A stretch of 5,920 nt of DNA from contig CAJUEB010000070.1 in NCBI GenBank assembly GCA_910585135.1, positions 5,119-11,038 on the forward strand, written 5' to 3'. The notes beneath the pieces are model-generated. The model had not been told where the DNA came from and ran no database searches. It was given only the letters and a program-made list of their open reading frames with translations. Made by a program: the position numbers and the translations under genes. Of the stretch, positions 1 to 5,257 are shown in pieces. Within the stretch, counting starts at the first letter, position 1. Every line of letters begins with the position of its first letter. This DNA is from an uncultured Eubacteriales bacterium (lineage in GTDB: Bacteria; Bacillota; Clostridia; Peptostreptococcales; Anaerovoracaceae).

Positions 1-2603
1 GCCTTTTGAAACGCATCTTTGATTTTTCCGGCATCTTTTGCACCGGCTTGTGCCATGTCAGCCTTTCCGCCGCCGCCGCCGCCAGCTGCTGCTGCGATCT
101 CTTTGATCAGCTTTCCGGCGTGCAGTCCCTTCTCTACTAAATCGTCCGTAAGGGAAACGAGGAAGGTTACTTTTCCGCCTGTAACCGCAGCGAATACCAT
201 CGCAACGCCCTTATGCTGTGCCTTGATTTTATCAGAAAGTCCTCTTAAATCGTTGATGTTATAATCACTAAACTCCTTGGTGATCAGCTTGATCCCATTA
301 ATCTGCTTCGCTTCATCGACCAGAGAACCAACGCCTTTATCCATCTGTGCGTTTTTCAGATCTTCGATTTCCTTTTTCAGCGTTTTGACTTCATTCACCA
401 GCGCAGCGCAGCGGTCGGAGATATTATCCCGATTCGATTTGAGTGCGTCCGCAGTATCACCGATCAGCTTTTCATCTTCGTTGTATTTTCCCAAAAGACC
501 AAGTCCTGTGACCGCTTCGATCCGCCTGATGCCCGAAGCAACTCCTGATTCACTTAAAATTTTAAATGCACCGATCTGCCCGGTATTCGCTACATGCGTA
601 CCGCCGCAAAGCTCCTTGCTATAATTCCCAATCGAGACAACTCGCACGACATTACCGTATTTTTCTTCAAACAGCGCAGTTACCCCCGATCGCAATGCTT
701 CTTTGATCGGCATTTCCTGCGTCTTTACATCGATAAAATGGCTGATTTTATCGTTCACGATGTGCTCCACCTGATCGATTTCTTCTTGCGTCATCGCCTG
801 GAAATGGTTAAAATCAAACCGAAGCCCATCCTTCGTCACGGAAGACCCTTCTTGCTTAACGTGTTCGCCGAGAATCTCCTTCAGTGCTTTATGCAAAAGG
901 TGCGTAGCCGTATGGTTGGCAGCCGTCATATTCCTATACGGTACGCGCGGCATACAAACCACTTGCTCCCCGACTTTCAGCGTTCCCTTCTTAACGATGA
1001 TTTTATGGCCAAAAACGTTTTGGAATTTAATGACTTCGACGACCTCTGCTGCAAAGTCATCGTTATAGATAATACCCGTATCGCATGCCTGTCCGCCGCT
1101 TTCTGCGTAGAACGGCGTTTTATCCATCGCGATCCGGCAAGTATCTCCTTCCGAAACGGTGGTTAATGGTTTCTGGTTCCAGAAAATCGCCTTTACCGTA
1201 CTGTTTTCTACCATGGTATCATACCCGGTGAATATGGTATCGCCTGTGAGGATGAAATCCGAGCTTGCTTCTTCCCAGCCTGCGCCTTCCATATCCTGCT
1301 CTACCTGTGAACGCTTCTTCTGCTCCTCCATGGCAGTTTCGAAGCCTTGGATATCGACTGAAAAGCCTGATTCCTCCAGGATTTCCCGCGTTAAATCGAT
1401 CGGAAAACCATAGGTATCGTGCAGCTTGAACGCTTTTTCTCCTTCCAAAACGGTTTGTCCGCCTGTTTTCATTTCGTCGATATATTCATTGATGAACTTC
1501 ATGCCCTGGTCAATGGTGGAAGCGAATTTTTCTTCCTCTACGTTAATGACCTTTTTAATCATCGCGCGGCGTTCTTCCAGCTCAGGATAAGCCTTTCCAG
1601 AAACATCAATGACCCGTTCACACAGGTCGGCAAGGAATGGACCTTCGATCCCCAGCAGCCTGCCGTGCCTTGCAGCGCGCCGGATAATCCTCCGTAGTAC
1701 ATATCCCCTGCCCTCATTTCCAGGGAGGATGGAATCTCCGATCATGAAGGTCATGGAGCGAAGATGATCCGTGATGATCCGAATGGAAATGTCTTCAGCT
1801 GCTTCCCCGTTCCTGTACTTTACGCCGCTCGTCTTGACAACGCCTTCACGGATGTACTGAATGGTATCGATATCAAAGATCGATTCCACGCCTTGCATAA
1901 TGCAGGCAAGCCGTTCCAGGCCCATGCCGGTATCGATGTTCGGGTGCGCCAGATCCGTGTAATTTCCTTCTTCATCCCGGTTAAACTGCGTGAATACGTG
2001 ATTCCAGAATTCCACATACCGGTCACAGTCGCAGCCCGGCTTGCAATCCGGGTTATCGCAGCCGTATTTTTCGCCCCGGTCGAAATAGATTTCAGAGCAT
2101 GGCCCACAAGGTCCTGTCCCGATTTCCCAGAAATTATCGTCCTTTCCGAGACGCACGATCCGTTCCTGCGGCATACCGATGATATCCTTCCAGATATGAT
2201 ATGCCTGGTCATCATCTTCATATACGGTAGCCCATAGCCTGTCAGTCGGCATTTTCAAAACCTCTGTAATAAATTCCCAGCCCCACGTTAAGGACTCTTC
2301 CTTAAAGTAATCGCCAAAGGAAAAGCTGCCCAGCATTTCGAAAAATGTACCGTGCCTTGATGTATATCCCACGTTTTCGATATCCCCGGTACGGATGCAT
2401 TTCTGGCATGTGGTCATTCGTTTGCCCGGCGGCGTTTCCAGCCCCGCAAAGTAAGGCTTTAACGGCGCCATTCCGGAATTTATAATAAGCAGGCTCTTAT
2501 CCTTTTCGGGAATCAGCGAAAAGCTCTGCCTTCTGTAGTGGTCTTTTGATTGATAAAATGTTAGGAACTTCTCCCTGATCTGATTCAGGCCTAGTTTTTC
2601 CAT
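1..2603 (-). CDS. alaS: Alanyl-tRNA synthetase (3' end cut by window edge)
   Basis: Cytoplasmic class II synthetase that charges tRNA-Ala with alanine and hydrolyses mischarged Ser- or Gly-tRNA-Ala. I translated 867 codons without a stop or frame break; the family is usually about 875-880 residues, so only about ten C-terminal residues lie outside. Seen in order: class II motif 2 region with FEMLGSFSFGDYF (88-100), a Cys cluster C182/C187/C191/C193 (insertion common in Clostridia), DTGMGLERL (224-232), motif 3 GNEGRGYVLRRIIRR (295-309), the editing domain with zinc ligands H564 and H568 (HTATH) and C666 and H670 (CGGTH), and the Gly-rich C-Ala segment (six Gly at 841-846, then KADMAQAG). The editing-site numbers match those known for E. 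coli AlaRS. The ATG at 2603-2601 is chosen because MEKLGLNQIREKF matches the family N-terminus and AGGAGG lies 11 bases upstream. It has its own promoter and is separated from the upstream gene by a terminator. Confidence 0.98.
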   Translation of the reverse strand, partial: MEKLGLNQIREKFLTFYQSKDHYRRQSFSLIPEKDKSLLIINSGMAPLKPYFAGLETPPGKRMTTCQKCIRTGDIENVGYTSRHGTFFEMLGSFSFGDYFKEESLTWGWEFITEVLKMPTDRLWATVYEDDDQAYHIWKDIIGMPQERIVRLGKDDNFWEIGTGPCGPCSEIYFDRGEKYGCDNPDCKPGCDCDRYVEFWNHVFTQFNRDEEGNYTDLAHPNIDTGMGLERLACIMQGVESIFDIDTIQYIREGVVKTSGVKYRNGEAAEDISIRIITDHLRSMTFMIGDSILPGNEGRGYVLRRIIRRAARHGRLLGIEGPFLADLCERVIDVSGKAYPELEERRAMIKKVINVEEEKFASTIDQGMKFINEYIDEMKTGGQTVLEGEKAFKLHDTYGFPIDLTREILEESGFSVDIQGFETAMEEQKKRSQVEQDMEGAGWEEASSDFILTGDTIFTGYDTMVENSTVKAIFWNQKPLTTVSEGDTCRIAMDKTPFYAESGGQACDTGIIYNDDFAAEVVEVIKFQNVFGHKIIVKKGTLKVGEQVVCMPRVPYRNMTAANHTATHLLHKALKEILGEHVKQEGSSVTKDGLRFDFNHFQAMTQEEIDQVEHIVNDKISHFIDVKTQEMPIKEALRSGVTALFEEKYGNVVRVVSIGNYSKELCGGTHVANTGQIGAFKILSESGVASGIRRIEAVTGLGLLGKYNEDEKLIGDTADALKSNRDNISDRCAALVNEVKTLKKEIEDLKNAQMDKGVGSLVDEAKQINGIKLITKEFSDYNINDLRGLSDKIKAQHKGVAMVFAAVTGGKVTFLVSLTDDLVEKGLHAGKLIKEIAAAAGGGGGGKADMAQAGAKDAGKIKDAFQK

Positions 2604-2614
2604 CTTGTACGTGT

Positions 2615-2620
2615 CCTCCT
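2615..2620 (-). promoter_or_regulatory. Ribosome binding site of alaS
   Basis: AGGAGG, complementary to the 16S rRNA 3' end, sits 11 bases before the ATG at 2603. The spacing is a little long, but the core is perfect and no other in-frame start fits the family N-terminus. Confidence 0.8.
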
Positions 2621-2625
2621 AAAAT

Positions 2626-2635
2626 ATGATATCAT
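2626..2635. repeat. 10-bp palindrome in the alaS leader
   Basis: ATGATATCAT is a perfect palindrome 5 bases upstream of the alaS Shine-Dalgarno core, between the predicted transcription start and the ribosome binding site. It could be a small operator or a weak RNA fold, but it is AT-rich and short and may be chance. Confidence 0.3.
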
Positions 2636-2665
2636 TTCTCATTTGAAAACAATGCTTAGCTTTAA

Positions 2666-2694
2666 ATTATAGCAGAAAAACGTTGAGATTTCAA
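2666..2694 (-). promoter_or_regulatory. Sigma-A promoter of alaS, extended -10
   Basis: Reading on the minus strand, TTGAAA (2694-2689) is followed by a 17-base spacer and a perfect TATAAT (2671-2666), preceded by TG one base upstream (TGC-TATAAT, an extended -10). The predicted start of transcription is near 2659, giving a leader of only about 55 bases. That is too short for a T-box riboswitch. The promoter lies just downstream of the terminator of the preceding gene, so alaS forms its own unit. Confidence 0.85.
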
Positions 2695-2712
2695 TAAATG
2701 GGCACAATAAAA

Positions 2713-2744
2713 AGCAAATAAAAAGCGGGGGTTTCCTTCCCCGC
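2713..2744 (-). terminator. Rho-independent terminator after the small membrane protein gene
   Basis: On the minus strand GCGGGG (2744-2739) pairs with CCCCGC (2730-2725) across an 8-base loop. TTTTT (2724-2720) follows directly, then more T-rich sequence. The hairpin begins 6 bases after the TGA of the 56-residue gene. There is no T-run on the other side, so it acts in the minus direction only. It separates the upstream transcription from alaS. Confidence 0.92.
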
Positions 2745-2750
2745 CCAGGC

Positions 2751-2921
2751 TCAGTGCATTTCCATGATTTTTCCCGTTGCTGTTTTTAAATCCTCTACTG
2801 CGCATTTTACATCTTTTTTTAATTCGCGTCGATCCTTATTGTCCATGCATCGGTATAATTCCATGCCGATGATCGTTCCGGCAACGCCTAAGCCTAAAAC
2901 CGTCGTACAGATTTTTCCCAT
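2751..2921 (-). CDS. Small single-pass membrane protein, 56 residues, function unknown
   Basis: Open frame from ATG at 2921 to TGA at 2751-2753, starting MGKICTTVLGLGVAGTIIGM. Residues 4-23 are a Gly-rich hydrophobic segment that should form one transmembrane helix. The rest (about 24-56) is charged and probably helical, rich in Lys, Asp, Glu and Arg, with Cys at 5, 25 and 40. No cleavable signal peptide site is obvious. The start is set by GGAGG six bases upstream; Met20 would lose the membrane segment. The architecture (short Gly-rich N-terminal helix plus charged tail) resembles small YtxH-like proteins of Firmicutes, but this is a likeness in layout, not a recognised family match. A strong terminator follows directly, which supports a real expressed gene. 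It could be read through from pyrI or from a weak promoter of its own. I propose no function. Confidence 0.78.
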   Translation of the reverse strand: MGKICTTVLGLGVAGTIIGMELYRCMDNKDRRELKKDVKCAVEDLKTATGKIMEMH

Positions 2922-2927
2922 AATGAT

Positions 2928-2932
2928 CCTCC
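2928..2932 (-). promoter_or_regulatory. Ribosome binding site that fixes the start of the 56-residue gene
   Basis: GGAGG at 2932-2928, six bases (ATCATT) before the ATG at 2921. Good core and spacing in otherwise AT-rich DNA, which is the main reason to believe this short frame is translated. Confidence 0.75.
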
Positions 2933-2981
2933 ATTTGTTAGCATTGAAAAAGCTGTCAAGATAACAGATTTTCTCTTTCCT

Positions 2982-3010
2982 ATAGTATGTGCCGTTTTTA
3001 TGCTTTTCAT
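2982..3010 (-). promoter_or_regulatory. Possible weak promoter for the 56-residue gene
   Basis: ATGAAA (3010-3005), a 17-base spacer, then TACTAT (2987-2982) on the minus strand. Each box matches the sigma-A consensus at four of six positions. A perfect TTGACA exists nearer the gene (2959-2954), but no acceptable -10 box lies 16-18 bases after it. If neither works, the gene depends on readthrough from pyrI. Confidence 0.3.
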
Positions 3011-3020
3011 GTTTTAATCA

Positions 3021-3045
3021 GCGGGAAAATCATATGATTGGCCGC
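3021..3045. repeat. Hairpin centred on a 12-bp palindrome, downstream of pyrI
   Basis: AATCATATGATT (3028-3039) is a perfect palindrome flanked by GCGG (3021-3024) and CCGC (3042-3045), so the whole block can fold as a stem with a small internal loop. It lies about 65 bases after the pyrI stop. In the minus direction it is followed by TGATTAAAAC with no T-run, so it is not a standard terminator for the pyr genes. In the plus direction ATTTTGTTT follows, but no plus-strand gene leads into it. It may be an mRNA 3'-end stabiliser, a processing site or a protein-binding site. The rest of the gap 2933-3110 shows nothing I can assign beyond the candidate promoter. Confidence 0.5.
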
Positions 3046-3110
3046 ATTTTGTTTGATGGTCTTTCGATTGCCCTGCTCTGCTATTGTCTCACTTTTGCAT
3101 TATGCCGCCG

Positions 3111-3527
3111 CTATTTTGCTTTGCTTTCGCAGTAAATGCATCTGTAAACGCGGTTTTCCTGATCGGTCAGCCGGAACACATGCGGTAGTTCCTGCTCTGT
3201 CGTCGTGATGCATCTTGGATTTTTGCATTTAATGATATCCACGATTTCGTCAGGAAGTCCGATATGTTCCACCTTTTCGCGCCTGCCATTCTTGATGATG
3301 TTGACTGTAATATTGGGGTCAACATAGCCGATGGCATCCAGATTGACGTCGATCATCCTGTCCACTTTAATGATATCCTTTTTGCCCATCTTGCCGCTTT
3401 CTGCATTTTTGATCAGTGCGACCTGGCAGTCCAGCGCATCCAGCCCCAGTATCCGGTAAAGCTCCATTCCCTGCCCTGCTTTGATGTGATCCAGCACGAT
3501 GCCGTTTTCAATTTTGTCTATTTGCAT
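3111..3527 (-). CDS. pyrI: Aspartate carbamoyltransferase regulatory chain
   Basis: Regulatory subunit of aspartate transcarbamoylase. In the E. coli enzyme it binds ATP, CTP and UTP and transmits feedback control to the PyrB trimers. The protein has 138 residues against 153 in E. coli, the difference being mainly a shorter N-terminus. The N-terminal allosteric domain begins with GIVLDHIKAGQG (9-20). The C-terminal zinc domain keeps all four ligands, C101 and C106 (CKNPRC) and C130 and C133 (CIYC), in the same C-x4-C and C-x2-C spacing as E. coli; this zinc site holds the contact to PyrB. The ATG at 3527 follows the pyrB stop codon with no base between, and its Shine-Dalgarno sequence lies inside pyrB, so the two chains are probably translationally coupled. 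Stop is TAG. Nucleotide response cannot be read from sequence alone. Confidence 0.97.
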   Translation of the reverse strand: MQIDKIENGIVLDHIKAGQGMELYRILGLDALDCQVALIKNAESGKMGKKDIIKVDRMIDVNLDAIGYVDPNITVNIIKNGRREKVEHIGLPDEIVDIIKCKNPRCITTTEQELPHVFRLTDQENRVYRCIYCESKAK

Positions 3528-4442
3528 TTATTTCACCTCCAAAAGCTTTAAAATCAGTGCCATCCTGATAAATTTACCGTTGCGCACCTGCTCGAAATAA
3601 GTTGCCCTGGGATCGTCATCCACGGCGATGGAGATTTCGTTCACGCGGGGCAGCGGATGCAAAATGCTCAAATCCTGCTTTGCGTTACGGAGCTTATCCG
3701 GCGTGAGGATATAGCTGTCCTTTAAGCGCATATAATCCTGCTCATTAAAAAAACGTTCTTTCTGCACCCTCGTCATATAGAGGATATCAAGCTGCGGCAT
3801 TGCTGCTTCCAGGTCTGCTGTTTCCATATATTCTAAGTCCTTTTTATCCAATACCTCGTGCTTGAGATATTCGGGGATTTTCAGCTCATCCGGGGAAATA
3901 AGCACAAACCTGACCTTTTCATAGCGGGACATGGCGCTGATCAGCGAGTGTACCGTTCTTCCGAACTTCAAATCACCGCATAAGCCTATCGTCAGATCAT
4001 TAAATCCGCCCTTTTCCCGGCTGATGGTCAAAAGATCCGTCAGCGTCTGTGTCGGGTGATTGTGTCCGCCATCCCCGGCATTGATGATCGGGACGATGGA
4101 CTTTCTCGACGCCACCATCGGCGCGCCTTCCTTGGGATGGCGCATGGCGATAATATCGGCATAAGCGCCCACGGTACGAATCGTATCGGAAACGCTTTCT
4201 CCTTTGGCGGCTGAAGAACTCTGTGCTTCGGAAAAGCCTAGGACATTTCCCCCTAGTTCGTACATCGCAGCTTCAAAGCTCAGCCTCGTTCTCGTTGATG
4301 GTTCAAAGAATAACGTCGCCAGCTTCTTGCCCTTGCATTTTTGTGCATATTTTGCCGGGTTTGCGATGATATCGTTGGCAGTTTCAATGAGCTGGCCGAT
4401 TTCTTCTACGCTCATTTCCATAATGTCGATTAAATGTTTCAT
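3528..4442 (-). CDS. pyrB: Aspartate carbamoyltransferase catalytic chain
   Basis: Joins carbamoyl phosphate and L-aspartate to N-carbamoyl-L-aspartate, the committed step of pyrimidine synthesis; works in the cytoplasm as a trimer. The protein has 304 residues, a normal length for the family. The carbamoyl-phosphate site STRTR is at 49-53 within FFEPSTRTRLSFE. The 80s loop carries S76 and K80, equivalent to E. coli S80 and K84. HNHPTQTL (127-134) holds the catalytic His region, TRVQ (224-227) the aspartate-binding Arg and Gln, and HPLPR (262-266) the conserved C-terminal loop. All active-site positions look intact. The presence of pyrI next door indicates the allosteric, E. coli-like holoenzyme rather than the unregulated Bacillus-type trimer. 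AGGAGGAAG just before the ATG supports the start. It begins 21 bases after the pyrE stop, so it is co-transcribed with pyrE and pyrI. Confidence 0.98.
   Translation of the reverse strand: MKHLIDIMEMSVEEIGQLIETANDIIANPAKYAQKCKGKKLATLFFEPSTRTRLSFEAAMYELGGNVLGFSEAQSSSAAKGESVSDTIRTVGAYADIIAMRHPKEGAPMVASRKSIVPIINAGDGGHNHPTQTLTDLLTISREKGGFNDLTIGLCGDLKFGRTVHSLISAMSRYEKVRFVLISPDELKIPEYLKHEVLDKKDLEYMETADLEAAMPQLDILYMTRVQKERFFNEQDYMRLKDSYILTPDKLRNAKQDLSILHPLPRVNEISIAVDDDPRATYFEQVRNGKFIRMALILKLLEVK
3534..3540 (-). promoter_or_regulatory. pyrI ribosome binding site inside the pyrB 3' end
   Basis: GGAGGTG (3540-3534) precedes the pyrI ATG by six bases and also encodes part of the last residues of PyrB (LEVK). 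The junction reads AAATAAATG, with stop and start codons directly adjacent, an arrangement suited to coupled translation of two chains needed in equal amounts. Confidence 0.85.
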
Positions 4443-4463
4443 TTCTTCCTCCTGCTCCGTTTT

Positions 4464-5114
4464 TTAGTCATGCAGCCTGTTCATCCAGCCTTCGTCCTGT
4501 GGGTTGTCCCGGAAGGCTTTCAATCTTGCGATATCGGCTTCCTTTATATAGCCTGTTTCCAAGGCCGTTTCTGCTACTGCGTCAAAATCCGTAAGGCTGA
4601 TGTTTTTCACATCAGCCGCAGCCAGACGCTCGCACCCTTTTTTCATTCCATATGTAAAGATGCTCACGATGCCGAGAACATCTGCTCCCGCCTCCCGCAG
4701 TGTTTCCACGACGTCGATCACGCTGCCGCCTGTTGAGATGAGGTCTTCGATCACGACGACCCGTTGTCCCTGTTTCAGTTTTCCTTCGATGCGGTTATTC
4801 CTGCCATGATCCTTTGCGCCGGAACGGACGTAGCCCATCGGAAGTCCCAGGATATGTCCGGCGATGGCTGCATGGGCAATTCCGGCCGTACTCGTTCCCA
4901 TTAATACTTCCGCTGCCGGATAATCAGACTTTACCACATCGGCGATTGCCTGCTCCACTTTATCTCTTATTTCCGGGGCGGTTAAGATCAGGCGGTTATC
5001 ACAATAAATGGGGCTTTTGATGCTGCTTGCCCATGTAAACGGCTCATCCGGCCGCAGAAATACGGCTTCTATTTCAAGAAGCCCCTTCGCAATTTCTTTT
5101 CTCATTTTATTCAT
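4464..5114 (-). CDS. pyrE: Orotate phosphoribosyltransferase
   Basis: Transfers phosphoribose from PRPP to orotate, giving OMP and pyrophosphate, the fifth step of UMP synthesis; a cytoplasmic enzyme usually active as a dimer. The protein has 216 residues, normal for the family. The PRPP-binding signature VVVIEDLISTGGS is at 119-131. The flexible catalytic loop with K101 and H103 (AKDHGRNNRIEG, 100-111) and the N-terminal block SSIKSPIYCDNR (30-41) are as expected. The start at 5114 is preferred over Met4 because GAGGTG lies 8 bases upstream of it; an out-of-frame ATG at 5121 is too close to that site. The product feeds PyrF, encoded upstream. The 143-base gap before this gene is unusually long for an operon and could carry its own control. 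Confidence 0.97.
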   Translation of the reverse strand: MNKMRKEIAKGLLEIEAVFLRPDEPFTWASSIKSPIYCDNRLILTAPEIRDKVEQAIADVVKSDYPAAEVLMGTSTAGIAHAAIAGHILGLPMGYVRSGAKDHGRNNRIEGKLKQGQRVVVIEDLISTGGSVIDVVETLREAGADVLGIVSIFTYGMKKGCERLAAADVKNISLTDFDAVAETALETGYIKEADIARLKAFRDNPQDEGWMNRLHD

Positions 5115-5122
5115 CTCTCATT

Positions 5123-5128
5123 CACCTC
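5123..5128 (-). promoter_or_regulatory. Ribosome binding site that decides the pyrE start
   Basis: GAGGTG at 5128-5123 stands 8 bases before the ATG at 5114. The alternative in-frame ATG at 5105 would be 17 bases away and an out-of-frame ATG at 5121 only one base away, so 5114 is the best start. Confidence 0.75.
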
Positions 5129-5130
5129 AA

Positions 5131-5221
5131 TTTAAACGTCTGCCAGTATTAATCGGCAATCTTAAACAATGATGCTTCGGACGTCTTCCAGCATTGGACA
5201 ACACTATTCCAAATAGTTGTC
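5131..5221 (-). other. Non-coding pyrF-pyrE gap with clustered inverted repeats; possible structured RNA leader
   Basis: The gap between pyrF and pyrE (5115-5257) contains three possible hairpins in a row, read here on the plus strand. (a) GACAACACTATT (5197-5208) against AATAGTTGTC (5212-5221): ten pairs with one two-base bulge and a three-base loop. (b) CAATGATGCT (5167-5176) against AGCATTG (5190-5196), with a three-base bulge and an inner GGA/TCC pair; it directly abuts (a). (c) TTTAA...TGCC (5131-5144) against GGCA...TTAAA (5155-5166). No hairpin is followed by a T-run on the minus strand, so none is a standard terminator. I do not see a PyrR binding-loop consensus or any known riboswitch. 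A structured leader, a processing site or remnant DNA are all possible; pairing by eye overestimates structure. Confidence 0.4.
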
Positions 5222-5257
5222 ATGATCGGCCGACAGCATCGACAAAGTTGATCCAGG

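Noticed and set aside
182..193. No coordinate-level anomaly, but the Cys cluster of AlaS residues 182-193 (bases about 2024-2060) looked like a possible novel zinc insertion
   Set aside because: The CDNPDCKPGCDC-type stretch is familiar in AlaRS from Clostridia and related anaerobes, so it is not a new feature.
594..1166. 190-codon open frame on the plus strand
   Set aside because: It lies wholly antisense to the alaS editing domain, has no recognisable protein features, and alaS motifs are intact across it.
1764..2237. 157-codon plus-strand frame and a 133-codon minus-strand frame in another register (1820-2221)
   Set aside because: Both overlap the alaS catalytic core, whose own frame is continuous and carries all family motifs.
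2954..2959. Perfect TTGACA -35 box on the minus strand upstream of the 56-residue gene
   Set aside because: At 16-18 bases downstream there is no sequence close to TATAAT, and the ribosome binding site would fall too close to any start of transcription.
2764..2964. 66-codon plus-strand frame opposite the small membrane protein gene
   Set aside because: No ribosome binding site seen, and the minus-strand frame has better start, ribosome site and terminator signals.
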